Assembly: GCA_045580775.1 (NCBI GenBank) | Contig: JAZNOK010000175.1 | Location: 1-39,996 of the forward strand | Length of the DNA: 39,996 nucleotides | Direction: 5' to 3' | Origin: JAZMZS01 sp045580775 | Lineage (GTDB): Bacteria > Bacillota > Clostridia > Oscillospirales > CAG-272 | Shown: positions 24,650 to 33,668 of the stretch, one piece after another | How positions within the stretch are numbered: position 1 is the first letter of the stretch | Layout of the letters: each line of letters begins with the position of its first letter | Translations under genes and position numbers: made by a program | Notes under the pieces: generated by a model | Databases searched by the model: none | What the model was told of the DNA's origin: nothing | Seen by the model: the letters and a program-made list of their open reading frames with translations, nothing else

Positions 24650-24753
24650 GAGACTCTCCTTACACTAAAATTTACATTAAGATAACAGAGTATTAATCGG
24701 TAAATAAAAATGTCAAAAGAGGCAGGTTTGTATTCATCAATACATTAAATACA

Positions 24754-27700
24754 TTATTTGTAGTATTTGCAAAGCGAGTCGAACAGTCCCATCTGATAGT
24801 TGCCCTCGACATTTTTGTACAATCCGTCGCCGATTCTCTCAGAGTGTCCCATCTTTCCGAGGACTCGTCCGTCGGGCGAGGTTATACCCTCAATGGCAAA
24901 CACGGAGTTATTAGGGTTGTACTGAACATTAAATGTGGGCTTGCCCTCAAGATCAACATACTGAGTAGCTATCTGACCCGACTCGACCATGCTTCTAACC
25001 TGAGCGTCACCGGCAATAAATCTGCCCTCACCGTGCGATATCGGCACAGAATATATCTCGCCTACCTGTGTGTTCATCAGCCAAGGAGATTTGTTTGAAG
25101 CTACTCTGATTCTTACTATCTTTGACTGGTGTCTGCCGATCGTGTTGAATGTAAGAGTAGGATCGGTATCCTTTGTATCCGTGATCTCACCGTAAGGAAC
25201 AAGTCCGAGCTTGATAAGAGCCTGGAAACCATTGCATATACCAAGCATCATACCGTCGCGGGTATACATGAGCTTGTTTACTGCATCCTTGATCGCTCCG
25301 TTACGGAAGAAAGCCGTGATGAATTTTCCGGATCCGTCAGGCTCGTCACCGCCCGAAAATCCTCCGGGGATGAATATCGCCTGAGATGCCTCTACTCTCT
25401 TGGCAAACGCCTCGACAGACTCTGCAATAGCCGCAGATGTAAGGTTCTTTATTACAAATATCTCAGGGCTGGCACCGGCGTCTCTTACTGCCTTTGCCGA
25501 ATCGTATTCGCAGTTTGTACCCGGGAATACAGGAATGAGCACTCTCGGAGATGCGAATTTTTCCCTAGATACGGGATAGGATGCCGCCTTATACGAGAAA
25601 GCCTCGACGGGGCGTTCTTCCTGCTTTATATTGCAGGAATATACACTCTCGAGCTTGTTCTCAGACTCAAAGAGAAGCTCGCTTATCTCAATACCGGAGC
25701 CGTTATAGCTGATGCTCTGAGCCTCGGTGGTATGACCGAGAGTAAGACCGATATCAGTATCATCTGAAAGCTCAATTACAAACGCACCGTAGCGATAGCC
25801 GAATATATCATCCTTGTCAACGCTCGCGTCAAACTCAAATCCGATCGAGTTTCCAAAGGACATCTTCATTACAGCTTCGGCAACGCCTCCGTATGTAGGC
25901 GTATATATTGCCGCAGCCTTGCCCTGCTCTACAAGTCCTCTGACCTGAGAGTATAGTGCTATCTCGCTCTCGGCAACAGGTATGCCCTTTTCGTTATACT
26001 CAGGTTTCAAAAGGACGACCTTATGTCCTGCCGCCTTAAACTCACCCGATACAATGTCACCAACCTTCGCTGTAGTAACTGCAAAGGATACAAGCGTGGG
26101 AGGAACGTCAAGCTGCTCAAAGCTTCCTGACATAGAGTCCTTTCCTCCTATAGAAGCTATACCGTAATCCAGCTGAGCAGAGAAAGCTCCGAGAAGTGCT
26201 GAGAAAGGCTTTCCCCAACGGGCAGGGTCTTTTTTGGGTTTCTCAAAATACTCCTGGAATGTAAGATACACATCACTGAAATCCGCTCCTGCCGCAATCA
26301 GCTTGGAAACAGACTCGACAACGGCGAGATACGCACTGTGATATGGGCTCTTTTTCGCTATACGGGGGTTGTATCCCCATGCCATGAGAGAGCAGTCATC
26401 GGTATGTCCGCACTCGGAGGATATCTTGTTTACCATAGCCTGGATAGGAGTGGACTGATTCTTTCCTCCGAAAGGCATAAGAACCGTGCCTGCACCTATT
26501 GTCGAGTCAAAGCGTTCACCGAGACCTCTCTTGGAACAGATGTTCAGATCGGATGCCATTTTCTTCATCTCACAAGCAAAGTCACATCCGTATTCTCTCT
26601 CGAACACTCCGCTCTCTGATGCCTTTATATCTATATGCTTCTCAGCTCCGTTGGAATTAAGAAAATCTCTGGACAGATCAACTATGACATTGCCTTTCCA
26701 GGTCATTCTGAGTCTGCCTGAGTCGCTGACAGTCGCTACGACCGTAGCCTCGAGGTTTTCTTTTGCCGCGAGCTCACAGAACGCACCGACATCAGCCGCC
26801 TCAACTACAACTGCCATTCTCTCCTGGCTCTCGGATATAGCAAGCTCGGTTCCGTCAAGACCCTCGTACTTTTTGGGTACTGCATCAAGGTCGATCTCAA
26901 GACCGTCTGCAAGCTCACCTACAGCTACGGAAACGCCTCCCGCACCGAAGTCATTACATCTCTTGATAAGCTTGGAAGCATTGGGATCACGGAACAGTCT
27001 CTGGAGTTTTCTCTCCTCGGGTGCGTTACCCTTTTGAACCTCGGCACCGCAGCTCTCAAGAGACTCGAGAGTGTGAGATTTCGATGAACCTGTAGCTCCG
27101 CCGCATCCGTCGCGTCCTGTCCTGCCGCCGAGAAGTATGACTACATCTCCTGCCTGCGGTACCTCACGACGTACATTCTCTGCGGGAGCGGCAGCTATAA
27201 CAGCACCTATCTCCATACGCTTTGCCGCATAACCTTCGTCGTAGAGCTCATCTACAATACCGGTGGCAAGACCGATCTGGTTACCGTACGAGCTATATCC
27301 TGCTGCTGCGGTAGTAACGATAGTTCTCTGAGGCAGCTTGCCCTCAAGTGTCTGTGACAGTGCAACTGTAGGATCAGCAGCTCCGGTTACACGCATAGCC
27401 GCATATACATAGCTTCTGCCTGAGAGCGGGTCTCTGATAGCTCCGCCTATGCATGTTGCAGCTCCTCCGAAAGGCTCGATCTCAGTCGGGTGATTGTGTG
27501 TTTCGTTTTTGAACAGAAGCAGCCAATCCTGCTCCTCGCCGTCTATCTCGACCTTGATCTTGACGGTGCATGCATTGATCTCCTCGCTCTCGTCAAGACG
27601 CGGCAGCTTGCCCTTTACCTTCAGATATTTTGTAGCGAGAGTTGCAATATCCATGAGGTTTTGCGGTTTTGTTCTGCCAAGCTCCTCTCGGGTTTTTATA

Positions 27701-28446
27701 TATCTGTCATAGGCTGCCCCGATCTCCTCATCTTCAAACTTCACGCTGTCGATGGTGGTAAGAAACGTGGTGTGACGGCAATGGTCAGACCAGTATGTAT
27801 CTATCATACGGATCTCGGTGATAGTGGGGTCTCTCTTCTCTGATGCGAAATAATCACGGCAGAAGCGAAGATCGTCTCTGTCCATAGCAAGACCGTATTT
27901 CGCAATAAACGCATCAAGCTCCTCCTCGCGAAGAGCACAAAAACCGTCGAGCGTAGCTACAGTCTCGGGCATTTCGTACTTCATCACCAAAGTCTCGGGA
28001 AGCTCAAGAGAAGCTTCTCTTGACTCTACTGGGTTGATAACATGCTTTTTGATAGCGGCGACATCCTCATCCGAAAGTTTTCCGGACAGCACATACACAC
28101 GTGCCGAACGGACGATCGGGCGATCTCCCTGAGAGATTATCTGAATACACTGAGCTGCCGAATCTGCTCGCATGTCAAACTGCCCGGGCAAATACTCTAC
28201 AGCAAACACAACATCCCCGGCAGAACTGACCACCTCATCGGTTACTATATCCGTAGGAGGCTCGGAGAATACTGTTCTCTTTGAATAATCAAACAGCTCC
28301 TTTGTAATATTCTCTACATCATATCTGTTGATGATACGGACACCCTCGATGCCCTTTATACCGAGAAGCGTACGTGCATCTTCAAGCAGAGCTCCCGCCT
28401 CATGAGTAAAGCCCGCCTTCTTTTCTGAATAAACTCTGTAAACCAT
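24754..28446 (-). CDS. purL: phosphoribosylformylglycinamidine synthase, single chain
   Basis: The 1230-residue enzyme converts FGAR, glutamine and ATP to FGAM, step four of purine synthesis. The synthetase half shows DTYWSDHCRHTTF, LLFKNETHNHPTEIEPFGGA and GGRTGRDGCGGATGSS. A second AIR-synthase-like unit holds SIGGKDSMSG. The C-terminal class I glutaminase (about 970-1230) has FIPGGFSGGDEPDGSG, the nucleophile in MLGICNGFQALIKLG and a His/Glu region at PISHGEGRF. The large fused form replaces the PurL/PurQ/PurS set of bacilli. It is the last gene of the purine operon. No clear terminator was seen in 24650-24753. Confidence 0.97.
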   Translation of the reverse strand: MVYRVYSEKKAGFTHEAGALLEDARTLLGIKGIEGVRIINRYDVENITKELFDYSKRTVFSEPPTDIVTDEVVSSAGDVVFAVEYLPGQFDMRADSAAQCIQIISQGDRPIVRSARVYVLSGKLSDEDVAAIKKHVINPVESREASLELPETLVMKYEMPETVATLDGFCALREEELDAFIAKYGLAMDRDDLRFCRDYFASEKRDPTITEIRMIDTYWSDHCRHTTFLTTIDSVKFEDEEIGAAYDRYIKTREELGRTKPQNLMDIATLATKYLKVKGKLPRLDESEEINACTVKIKVEIDGEEQDWLLLFKNETHNHPTEIEPFGGAATCIGGAIRDPLSGRSYVYAAMRVTGAADPTVALSQTLEGKLPQRTIVTTAAAGYSSYGNQIGLATGIVDELYDEGYAAKRMEIGAVIAAAPAENVRREVPQAGDVVILLGGRTGRDGCGGATGSSKSHTLESLESCGAEVQKGNAPEERKLQRLFRDPNASKLIKRCNDFGAGGVSVAVGELADGLEIDLDAVPKKYEGLDGTELAISESQERMAVVVEAADVGAFCELAAKENLEATVVATVSDSGRLRMTWKGNVIVDLSRDFLNSNGAEKHIDIKASESGVFEREYGCDFACEMKKMASDLNICSKRGLGERFDSTIGAGTVLMPFGGKNQSTPIQAMVNKISSECGHTDDCSLMAWGYNPRIAKKSPYHSAYLAVVESVSKLIAAGADFSDVYLTFQEYFEKPKKDPARWGKPFSALLGAFSAQLDYGIASIGGKDSMSGSFEQLDVPPTLVSFAVTTAKVGDIVSGEFKAAGHKVVLLKPEYNEKGIPVAESEIALYSQVRGLVEQGKAAAIYTPTYGGVAEAVMKMSFGNSIGFEFDASVDKDDIFGYRYGAFVIELSDDTDIGLTLGHTTEAQSISYNGSGIEISELLFESENKLESVYSCNIKQEERPVEAFSYKAASYPVSREKFASPRVLIPVFPGTNCEYDSAKAVRDAGASPEIFVIKNLTSAAIAESVEAFAKRVEASQAIFIPGGFSGGDEPDGSGKFITAFFRNGAIKDAVNKLMYTRDGMMLGICNGFQALIKLGLVPYGEITDTKDTDPTLTFNTIGRHQSKIVRIRVASNKSPWLMNTQVGEIYSVPISHGEGRFIAGDAQVRSMVESGQIATQYVDLEGKPTFNVQYNPNNSVFAIEGITSPDGRVLGKMGHSERIGDGLYKNVEGNYQMGLFDSLCKYYK

Positions 28447-28460
28447 ACTGCCTCCTGAAT

Positions 28461-29741
28461 TTATTTCACTGCTAAAAGTGCCCTCTGACCGATGTCAGAG
28501 CGTTTGTATGCATTTTCAAAATGTACCTTTTCACACTCGGCATAAGCCGCATCTACAGCCTCTCTGAGAGTAGGTGCACATGCTGTAACACCGAGCACAC
28601 GGCCGCCTGCCGTAAGCACGCGTCCGCCTTCCTGTTTTGCTCCTGCTACGTAGAGCTCGCCGCCGAAATCCTCATCAACGGTTATCTCATAACCCGACTT
28701 GTATGACTGAGGATACCCCTCGGATGCCATAACGACACAGCAAGCACATCCGTCAGAGAACTTCACCTCGCACTCATCGAGAGTTCCGTTTGTGCATGCA
28801 CGCATTATCTCAAAAAGATCACTTTCAAGAAGAGGCAATACTACCTGAGTCTCCGGATCTCCGAAACGGCAGTTATACTCAATGACCTTCGGGCCCTTCT
28901 CTGTCAGCATAAGTCCGAAGTAAAGGCATCCGCGGAAGGTCCTGTTTTCTGCATTCATCGCTTCTATAGTGGGGAGGAATATACTTTTTGTGCATTCCTC
29001 TGCGATCTCCGCTGTATAGTAAGGGTTCGGTGCTATAGTACCCATTCCGCCTGTGTTGAGTCCCTTGTCACCGTCAAGTGCTCTCTTGTGGTCCATACTG
29101 GATACCATAGGAACAACGCTCTTTCCGTCAGTGAAAGCAAGCACGGACACCTCGGGGCCTGTCAGAAATTCTTCAACAACAACTCTCGAACCGCTATCTC
29201 CGAATACCTTGTCCTCCATCATGCTCTTGACAGCTGCCTTCGCCTCATCTCTTGTCATAGCGATGATAACACCCTTGCCGAGTGCCAGACCGTCTGCCTT
29301 GATTACTGTAGGAATGGGTGCGGTATCCAAATACCTGAGTGCCGCATCCATCTCGGTAAACACCTCGAATGCAGCAGTCGGAATGTTATATTTCTTCATC
29401 AAATTCTTAGAAAAGACCTTGCTTCCCTCAATGATTGCCGCCTTCGCCTCAGGACCAAAGCATGGTATTCCAACCTTTGAAAGAGCATCAACACAACCGA
29501 GAACAAGCGGATCGTCCGGTGCAACAACTGCATAGTCGATCGCTTTTTTCTGTGCAAATTTCACGATCGCATCAATGTCCTTTGCTCCTATCGCTACACA
29601 CTCAGCGTCTGCGGCAATACCGCCATTGCCCGGCAGTGCATATATTTTGCTTATCTGAGCACTCTTTTTAAGCGACTTTATAATTGCGTGCTCACGGCCT
29701 CCGCCGCCTACGACCATTACTGTATATTGTTTGTTTGTCAT
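28461..29741 (-). CDS. purD: phosphoribosylamine-glycine ligase
   Basis: The 426-residue ATP-grasp enzyme joins glycine to phosphoribosylamine, step two of purine synthesis. MVVGGGGREHAI opens it, VIKADGLALGKGV is at about 145-157 and GLNTGGMGTIAP is at about 221-232. GCLYFGLMLTEKGPKVIEYNCRFGDPETQ carries the metal-binding Glu and Asn (read across two motifs, GPKVIEYN and RFGDPETQ). It lies 14 nt after glyA and 14 nt before purL. Confidence 0.97.
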   Translation of the reverse strand: MTNKQYTVMVVGGGGREHAIIKSLKKSAQISKIYALPGNGGIAADAECVAIGAKDIDAIVKFAQKKAIDYAVVAPDDPLVLGCVDALSKVGIPCFGPEAKAAIIEGSKVFSKNLMKKYNIPTAAFEVFTEMDAALRYLDTAPIPTVIKADGLALGKGVIIAMTRDEAKAAVKSMMEDKVFGDSGSRVVVEEFLTGPEVSVLAFTDGKSVVPMVSSMDHKRALDGDKGLNTGGMGTIAPNPYYTAEIAEECTKSIFLPTIEAMNAENRTFRGCLYFGLMLTEKGPKVIEYNCRFGDPETQVVLPLLESDLFEIMRACTNGTLDECEVKFSDGCACCVVMASEGYPQSYKSGYEITVDEDFGGELYVAGAKQEGGRVLTAGGRVLGVTACAPTLREAVDAAYAECEKVHFENAYKRSDIGQRALLAVK

Positions 29742-29755
29742 TTTTTTACCTGCCC

Positions 29756-30994
29756 TTATTTATTGTATATCGGGAATTTATCACACAGTGCCATTACCTC
29801 GCGGCAGACACGCTCGCGACTGTTCTCAAAGTCAACAGTAACTGCCTTGATCCATGCAGCTATCAACTTCATCTCCTCCACGCCAAAGCCTCTGCTAGTT
29901 ACAGCAGGGGTGCCTATTCTGACGCCGCTGGTAATAAACGGAGACTGGGGGTCGTTTGGAACTGCATTCTTGTTCAGTGTGATGTGGACCTCGTCCAGTC
30001 TGTGCTCGAGCTCCTTTCCCGTAACACCGAAGTTCTGAAGATCCACCAGCATAAGATGGTTGTCAGTGCCGCCTGACACAAGCTTAAAGCCCTCAGCTAT
30101 CAGTGCCTCGGACAGTGCTTTTGCATTTTCCGCTACCTTGTGCTGATACTCCTTGAACTCATCCGTAAGAGCCTCTCCGAACGCTACAGCCTTTGCCGCT
30201 ATAACGTGCATAAGAGGTCCTCCCTGAACACCCGGGAATATTGCCTTGTCAATTGCCTTTGCATACTGCTCGCGGCAAAGTATCATACCTCCGCGTGGAC
30301 CTCTGAGAGTCTTGTGCGTTGTGGTAGTGACAACATCCGCATACTCACAGGGATTAGGATGGATGCCCGCCGCAACGAGTCCGGCAATATGTGCCATGTC
30401 CACCATGAAATATGCCCCGACCTCGTCCGCTATCTCTCTGAAACGTGCAAAATCTATCACTCTCGGATATGCACTGGCACCCGCAAGAATGAGCTTCGGT
30501 CTGCATTCGAGAGCAAGTCTGCGTACCTCGTCGTAATCTATCATCTGAGTTTCATCAGATACTCCGTATGGCACAATGTTGAAATACTTTCCTGATATAT
30601 TCACAGGAGATCCGTGTGAAAGGTGTCCTCCATGTGCCAAAGACATAGAAAGCACAGTGTCTCCGGGTTCCAGCAGTGCAAAGAAAACCGCAAGATTGGC
30701 ATTTGCTCCGCTGTGCGGCTGTACATTCGCATGTTCAGCCCCAAAGAGCTTCTTTGCTCTTTCTCTGGCTATCTGCTCTACCTCGTCAACATACACACAT
30801 CCGCCGTAATATCTCTTGGCAGGGTATCCCTCTGCGTACTTGTTTGTCAGTACAGTACCTGCAGACAGCAGTACAGCTTCGCTCACAATATTCTCACTCG
30901 CAATAAGCTCAATGTTCTGCTGCTGACGTCTAAGCTCTCTGTCTACACTCTCATATACCTCGGGGTCAAAGTTGGATAATTTCTCAAAAAACAT
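29756..30994 (-). CDS. glyA: serine hydroxymethyltransferase
   Basis: The 412-residue PLP enzyme makes glycine and methylene-tetrahydrofolate from serine. It supplies glycine to PurD and one-carbon units to the formyl-transfer steps. RQQQNIELIASENIVS is near the N-terminus. GSPVNISGKYF is at about 128-138. The PLP lysine is in TTTTHKTLRGPRGG, followed by ILCREQYAKAIDKAIFPG. It lies between purD and the AICAR transformylase gene, preceded by a 131-nt gap with a hairpin. Its position inside the purine operon shows co-regulation with its product's use. Confidence 0.97.
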   Translation of the reverse strand: MFFEKLSNFDPEVYESVDRELRRQQQNIELIASENIVSEAVLLSAGTVLTNKYAEGYPAKRYYGGCVYVDEVEQIARERAKKLFGAEHANVQPHSGANANLAVFFALLEPGDTVLSMSLAHGGHLSHGSPVNISGKYFNIVPYGVSDETQMIDYDEVRRLALECRPKLILAGASAYPRVIDFARFREIADEVGAYFMVDMAHIAGLVAAGIHPNPCEYADVVTTTTHKTLRGPRGGMILCREQYAKAIDKAIFPGVQGGPLMHVIAAKAVAFGEALTDEFKEYQHKVAENAKALSEALIAEGFKLVSGGTDNHLMLVDLQNFGVTGKELEHRLDEVHITLNKNAVPNDPQSPFITSGVRIGTPAVTSRGFGVEEMKLIAAWIKAVTVDFENSRERVCREVMALCDKFPIYNK

Positions 30995-31079
30995 TTTTCT
31001 CTCCTAAATGATCTGTAACTCAGATCGTTATATTTTTTCGCTAAAAAAGCTTCTGTATCTTCGTTATATCAGCACAAAC

Positions 31080-31111
31080 GGGGCTGTCCAAAAAAAACGG
31101 CGAACAGCCCC
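31080..31111 (-). promoter_or_regulatory. hairpin between AICAR transformylase and glyA
   Basis: GGGGCTGT (31080-31087) and ACAGCCCC (31104-31111) form an 8-bp stem. On the minus strand the 16-nt loop contains eight T, and no T run follows the stem. It is 14 nt after the AICAR transformylase stop. It could slow or partly end transcription, or mark an RNA processing site before glyA-purD-purL. Confidence 0.45.
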
Positions 31112-31125
31112 TGTCTGTATTATTA

Positions 31126-32310
31126 TCAGTGATGGAAAAGCCGCATTGAAGTAAACGCCATAGCGATACCGTACTTGTCGCAGGTCTCGATGACCTGGTC
31201 ATCGCGTATAGAACCGCCGGGCTCGCAAATATAGGACACTCCGCTTCTGCGGGCACGCTCAATATTATCGCCAAACGGGAAGAATGCATCGGATGCAAGT
31301 GCCATACCGCTGATAGAGCCAAGATATGCACGCTTCTCCTCGCGGGTCAGCGGCTCGGGTCTCTCGGTAAAGTAATTTTGCCATACATCATCTCCCAGTA
31401 CATCCTCAGAGTCATCGGAAATATACACATCAATGCAGTTATCTCTGTCAGGTCTGCCGAGGGTAGGAAGGAAGGGCAGGTTCTGTACCTTGTCATGCAT
31501 GCGGAGCATGAAATTGTCCGCTTTGTTTCCTGCCAGTCTGGTGCAATGTATACGGGACTGCTGTCCTGCACCTATACCGATAGCCTGTCCGTCATAAGCA
31601 TAGCAGACAGAATTTGACTGTGTGTACTTGAGCGTAATAAGAGCCACGATAAGGTCTCTCTTTGCTTCATCGGGAATGTTCTTGTTCTTTGTAACTACAT
31701 TCTCAAGCTGTGAAGCGTCAGCCTTATAGTCATTTCTTCCCTGTTCAAATGTGATACCGTAGACCTGTTTTGTTTCTTTGGGAGCGGGAACATAGCTCTC
31801 ATCTATCTTGATAATATTGTAATTGCCCTTCTTCTTGGTTTTCAGGATCTCAAGTGCCTCGGGATCGTAATCCGGAGCAATAATTCCGTCGGAAACCTCA
31901 CGCTTGATTATCATAGCGGTGGTAACGTCACACTTGTCAGAGAGTGCAATGAAATCACCAAAGGAGGACATTCTGTCACTTCCTCTGGCTCTTGCATAAG
32001 CACAAGCGAGCGGAGACTCGTCGAGTCCCTCAATATCGTCAACAAAGCATGCACGCTTTGCCTTTTCCGAGAGCTTTATTCCTACAGCCGCACCTGCAGG
32101 ACTGACATGTTTGAAGGATGTAGCAGCGGCAAGTCCCGTTGCCTCCTTCAGCTCGCGGACGAGCTGATATGCGTTAAATGCATCAAGAAAGTTGATGTAT
32201 CCGGGACGTCCCGAAAGAATCTCTACAGGAAGCTCGCCGCCGTCATGCATATATATTCTCGAAGGCTTCTGGTTAGGGTTACAGCCGTATTTAAGTTCAA
32301 ATTCTTTCAT
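31126..32310 (-). CDS. purH: AICAR transformylase, stand-alone (PurH C-terminal domain only)
   Basis: The 394-residue enzyme formylates AICAR to FAICAR with 10-formyl-tetrahydrofolate. The catalytic Lys-His pair lies in SFKHVSPAGAAVG at about 65-77. RGSDRMSSFGDFIALSDKCD is at about 107-126. TQSNSVCYAYDGQAIGIGAGQQSR and SGMALASDAFFPFGDNIE (read as separate motifs) are the usual transformylase signatures. The IMP cyclohydrolase domain that precedes it in bacterial PurH is absent; the upstream gene supplies that step. The ATG was chosen because AAGGAG lies before it; the longer frame from 32367 overlaps no conserved residue. Confidence 0.94.
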   Translation of the reverse strand: MKEFELKYGCNPNQKPSRIYMHDGGELPVEILSGRPGYINFLDAFNAYQLVRELKEATGLAAATSFKHVSPAGAAVGIKLSEKAKRACFVDDIEGLDESPLACAYARARGSDRMSSFGDFIALSDKCDVTTAMIIKREVSDGIIAPDYDPEALEILKTKKKGNYNIIKIDESYVPAPKETKQVYGITFEQGRNDYKADASQLENVVTKNKNIPDEAKRDLIVALITLKYTQSNSVCYAYDGQAIGIGAGQQSRIHCTRLAGNKADNFMLRMHDKVQNLPFLPTLGRPDRDNCIDVYISDDSEDVLGDDVWQNYFTERPEPLTREEKRAYLGSISGMALASDAFFPFGDNIERARRSGVSYICEPGGSIRDDQVIETCDKYGIAMAFTSMRLFHH

Positions 32311-32339
32311 TTTCTTAATTCTCCTTACACGCTCTCTTG

Positions 32340-33047
32340 TCAAGAGTTCTTGTTGATAAGTCTGCAAGTATAGCTGCCGCTGTCAAGGTCGGTATATCTG
32401 ACATAGAGAGATATCCTGTTGTTTTCATCCAAAGCATTCCATATCTCAGAGGTAAACGCCTCGATATCATCGGGGACAGCCACCAGTCTCGGCTCACCCT
32501 CAAAGGTAGGCAGGGGATTTCCGTCATGCTCGTATGTGTGAATAAATCTGCCCTCTCCTGCGACAGATGCATATTCGTAGAAAAATCTGTTGCATACAGC
32601 ACCTTCTGCTGCACTCTTGAGGATGCTCAGCTTGTAGCTGTAGCCGCCATCGAAGTTCATAAGGGCACTGATACGAGGTGTAAAGTTCGGTGCATCAGGC
32701 TCAAACTCACGTGTCCTCAGCCCGGACTCAAAGCTTCCGCCTGACATGATCGCATCATATATAGTATCCGTCTGATCTCCGTTGGTAACGGCAAGTGCCC
32801 CTCCGCAGTCTCTTACCGCGTTGTATATGATAAGCAGCGGATCCTCGCACTTTGCAGGATCAAATGCCTCTGTATATATATCTCCGTTTTCCTTCTCCTT
32901 GAAAACTCTGTTACGGCTGTTTTCGCTTCTTCCCATAATGAAATAAGCACATACGGCGTATTTTCCGTTTTTGCTTGTGCCTACGCATATTCCTCTGCCG
33001 GGGTATGCGTTTGTACCGATAACATCCTTAATATTTCTTGCAGTCAT
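32340..33047 (-). CDS. purO: IMP cyclohydrolase, PurO (archaeal) type
   Basis: The 235-residue protein matches the IMP cyclohydrolase family first described as PurO in archaea, which closes FAICAR to IMP. It shows TNAYPGRGI near the N-terminus, YFIMGRSENSRNRVF at about 35-49, VTNGDQTDTIYDAI at about 86-99 and FTPRISAL at about 120-127. It resembles Ntn-hydrolase folds rather than the PurH N-terminal domain. It sits 19 nt after purN and 29 nt before the AICAR transformylase gene. It therefore restores the function that is missing from that short PurH. The family call is from memory of motifs. Confidence 0.85.
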   Translation of the reverse strand: MTARNIKDVIGTNAYPGRGICVGTSKNGKYAVCAYFIMGRSENSRNRVFKEKENGDIYTEAFDPAKCEDPLLIIYNAVRDCGGALAVTNGDQTDTIYDAIMSGGSFESGLRTREFEPDAPNFTPRISALMNFDGGYSYKLSILKSAAEGAVCNRFFYEYASVAGEGRFIHTYEHDGNPLPTFEGEPRLVAVPDDIEAFTSEIWNALDENNRISLYVRYTDLDSGSYTCRLINKNS

Positions 33048-33065
33048 ACCAATTTATCTCCTTGA

Positions 33066-33668
33066 TTATTTTTCAGCCAGTTTACGTGCTACCTGCTCAC
33101 AGGCAAGGGGCAATATCTTCCATTCTGCCTCTTCCATGACTCGCCTCTGCAAAGTCTCCGGAGTGTCCCCATCCTCGACCGAGACAGCCTTCTGCAGGAT
33201 TATCTCTCCTCCGTCGGGGATCTCGTTCACATAATGCACAGTCGCTCCTGTGACCTTGACTCCGTAGGACAGTGCCGCCTCGTGGACCCTAAGTCCGTAA
33301 AAGTCCTTTCCGCAGAATGAGGGGATGAGAGAGGGATGAACATTGATTATCCTCTTGTCATATTTCTTTGTGAAGTCCGCCGAGAGAATACTCATGAACC
33401 CTGCCAGCACTATCATATCAATGCCGTATTCATCCAGTGCATCAGAGATCTTTCTCTCAAACTCAGCAGAGCTCGCACATGCACGCCTCGACACGACCAC
33501 AGAGTCGATACCCGCTTTTGCCGCACGCTCAAGTGCGTAGGCTGTCGGATTTGACGAGACGACCAGCGTCAGCTTGCCGCTTTTTATTATTCCGCTGTTC
33601 TGAGCGTCTATAAGTGCCTGAAGATTGGTGCCTCCGCCGGAGACAAATACCGCTATCTTGCTCAGCAT
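33066..33668 (-). CDS. purN: phosphoribosylglycinamide formyltransferase
   Basis: The 200-residue folate-dependent enzyme formylates GAR, step three of purine synthesis. AVFVSGGGTNLQALIDA is at the N-terminus. The catalytic Asn and His are in INVHPSLIPSF at about 104-114, and the Asp is in VNEIPDGGEIILQ at about 143-155. ILAGFMSIL-like sequence precedes them. Its ATG lies inside the end of purM (7-nt overlap), which indicates translational coupling. Confidence 0.96.
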   Translation of the reverse strand: MLSKIAVFVSGGGTNLQALIDAQNSGIIKSGKLTLVVSSNPTAYALERAAKAGIDSVVVSRRACASSAEFERKISDALDEYGIDMIVLAGFMSILSADFTKKYDKRIINVHPSLIPSFCGKDFYGLRVHEAALSYGVKVTGATVHYVNEIPDGGEIILQKAVSVEDGDTPETLQRRVMEEAEWKILPLACEQVARKLAEK

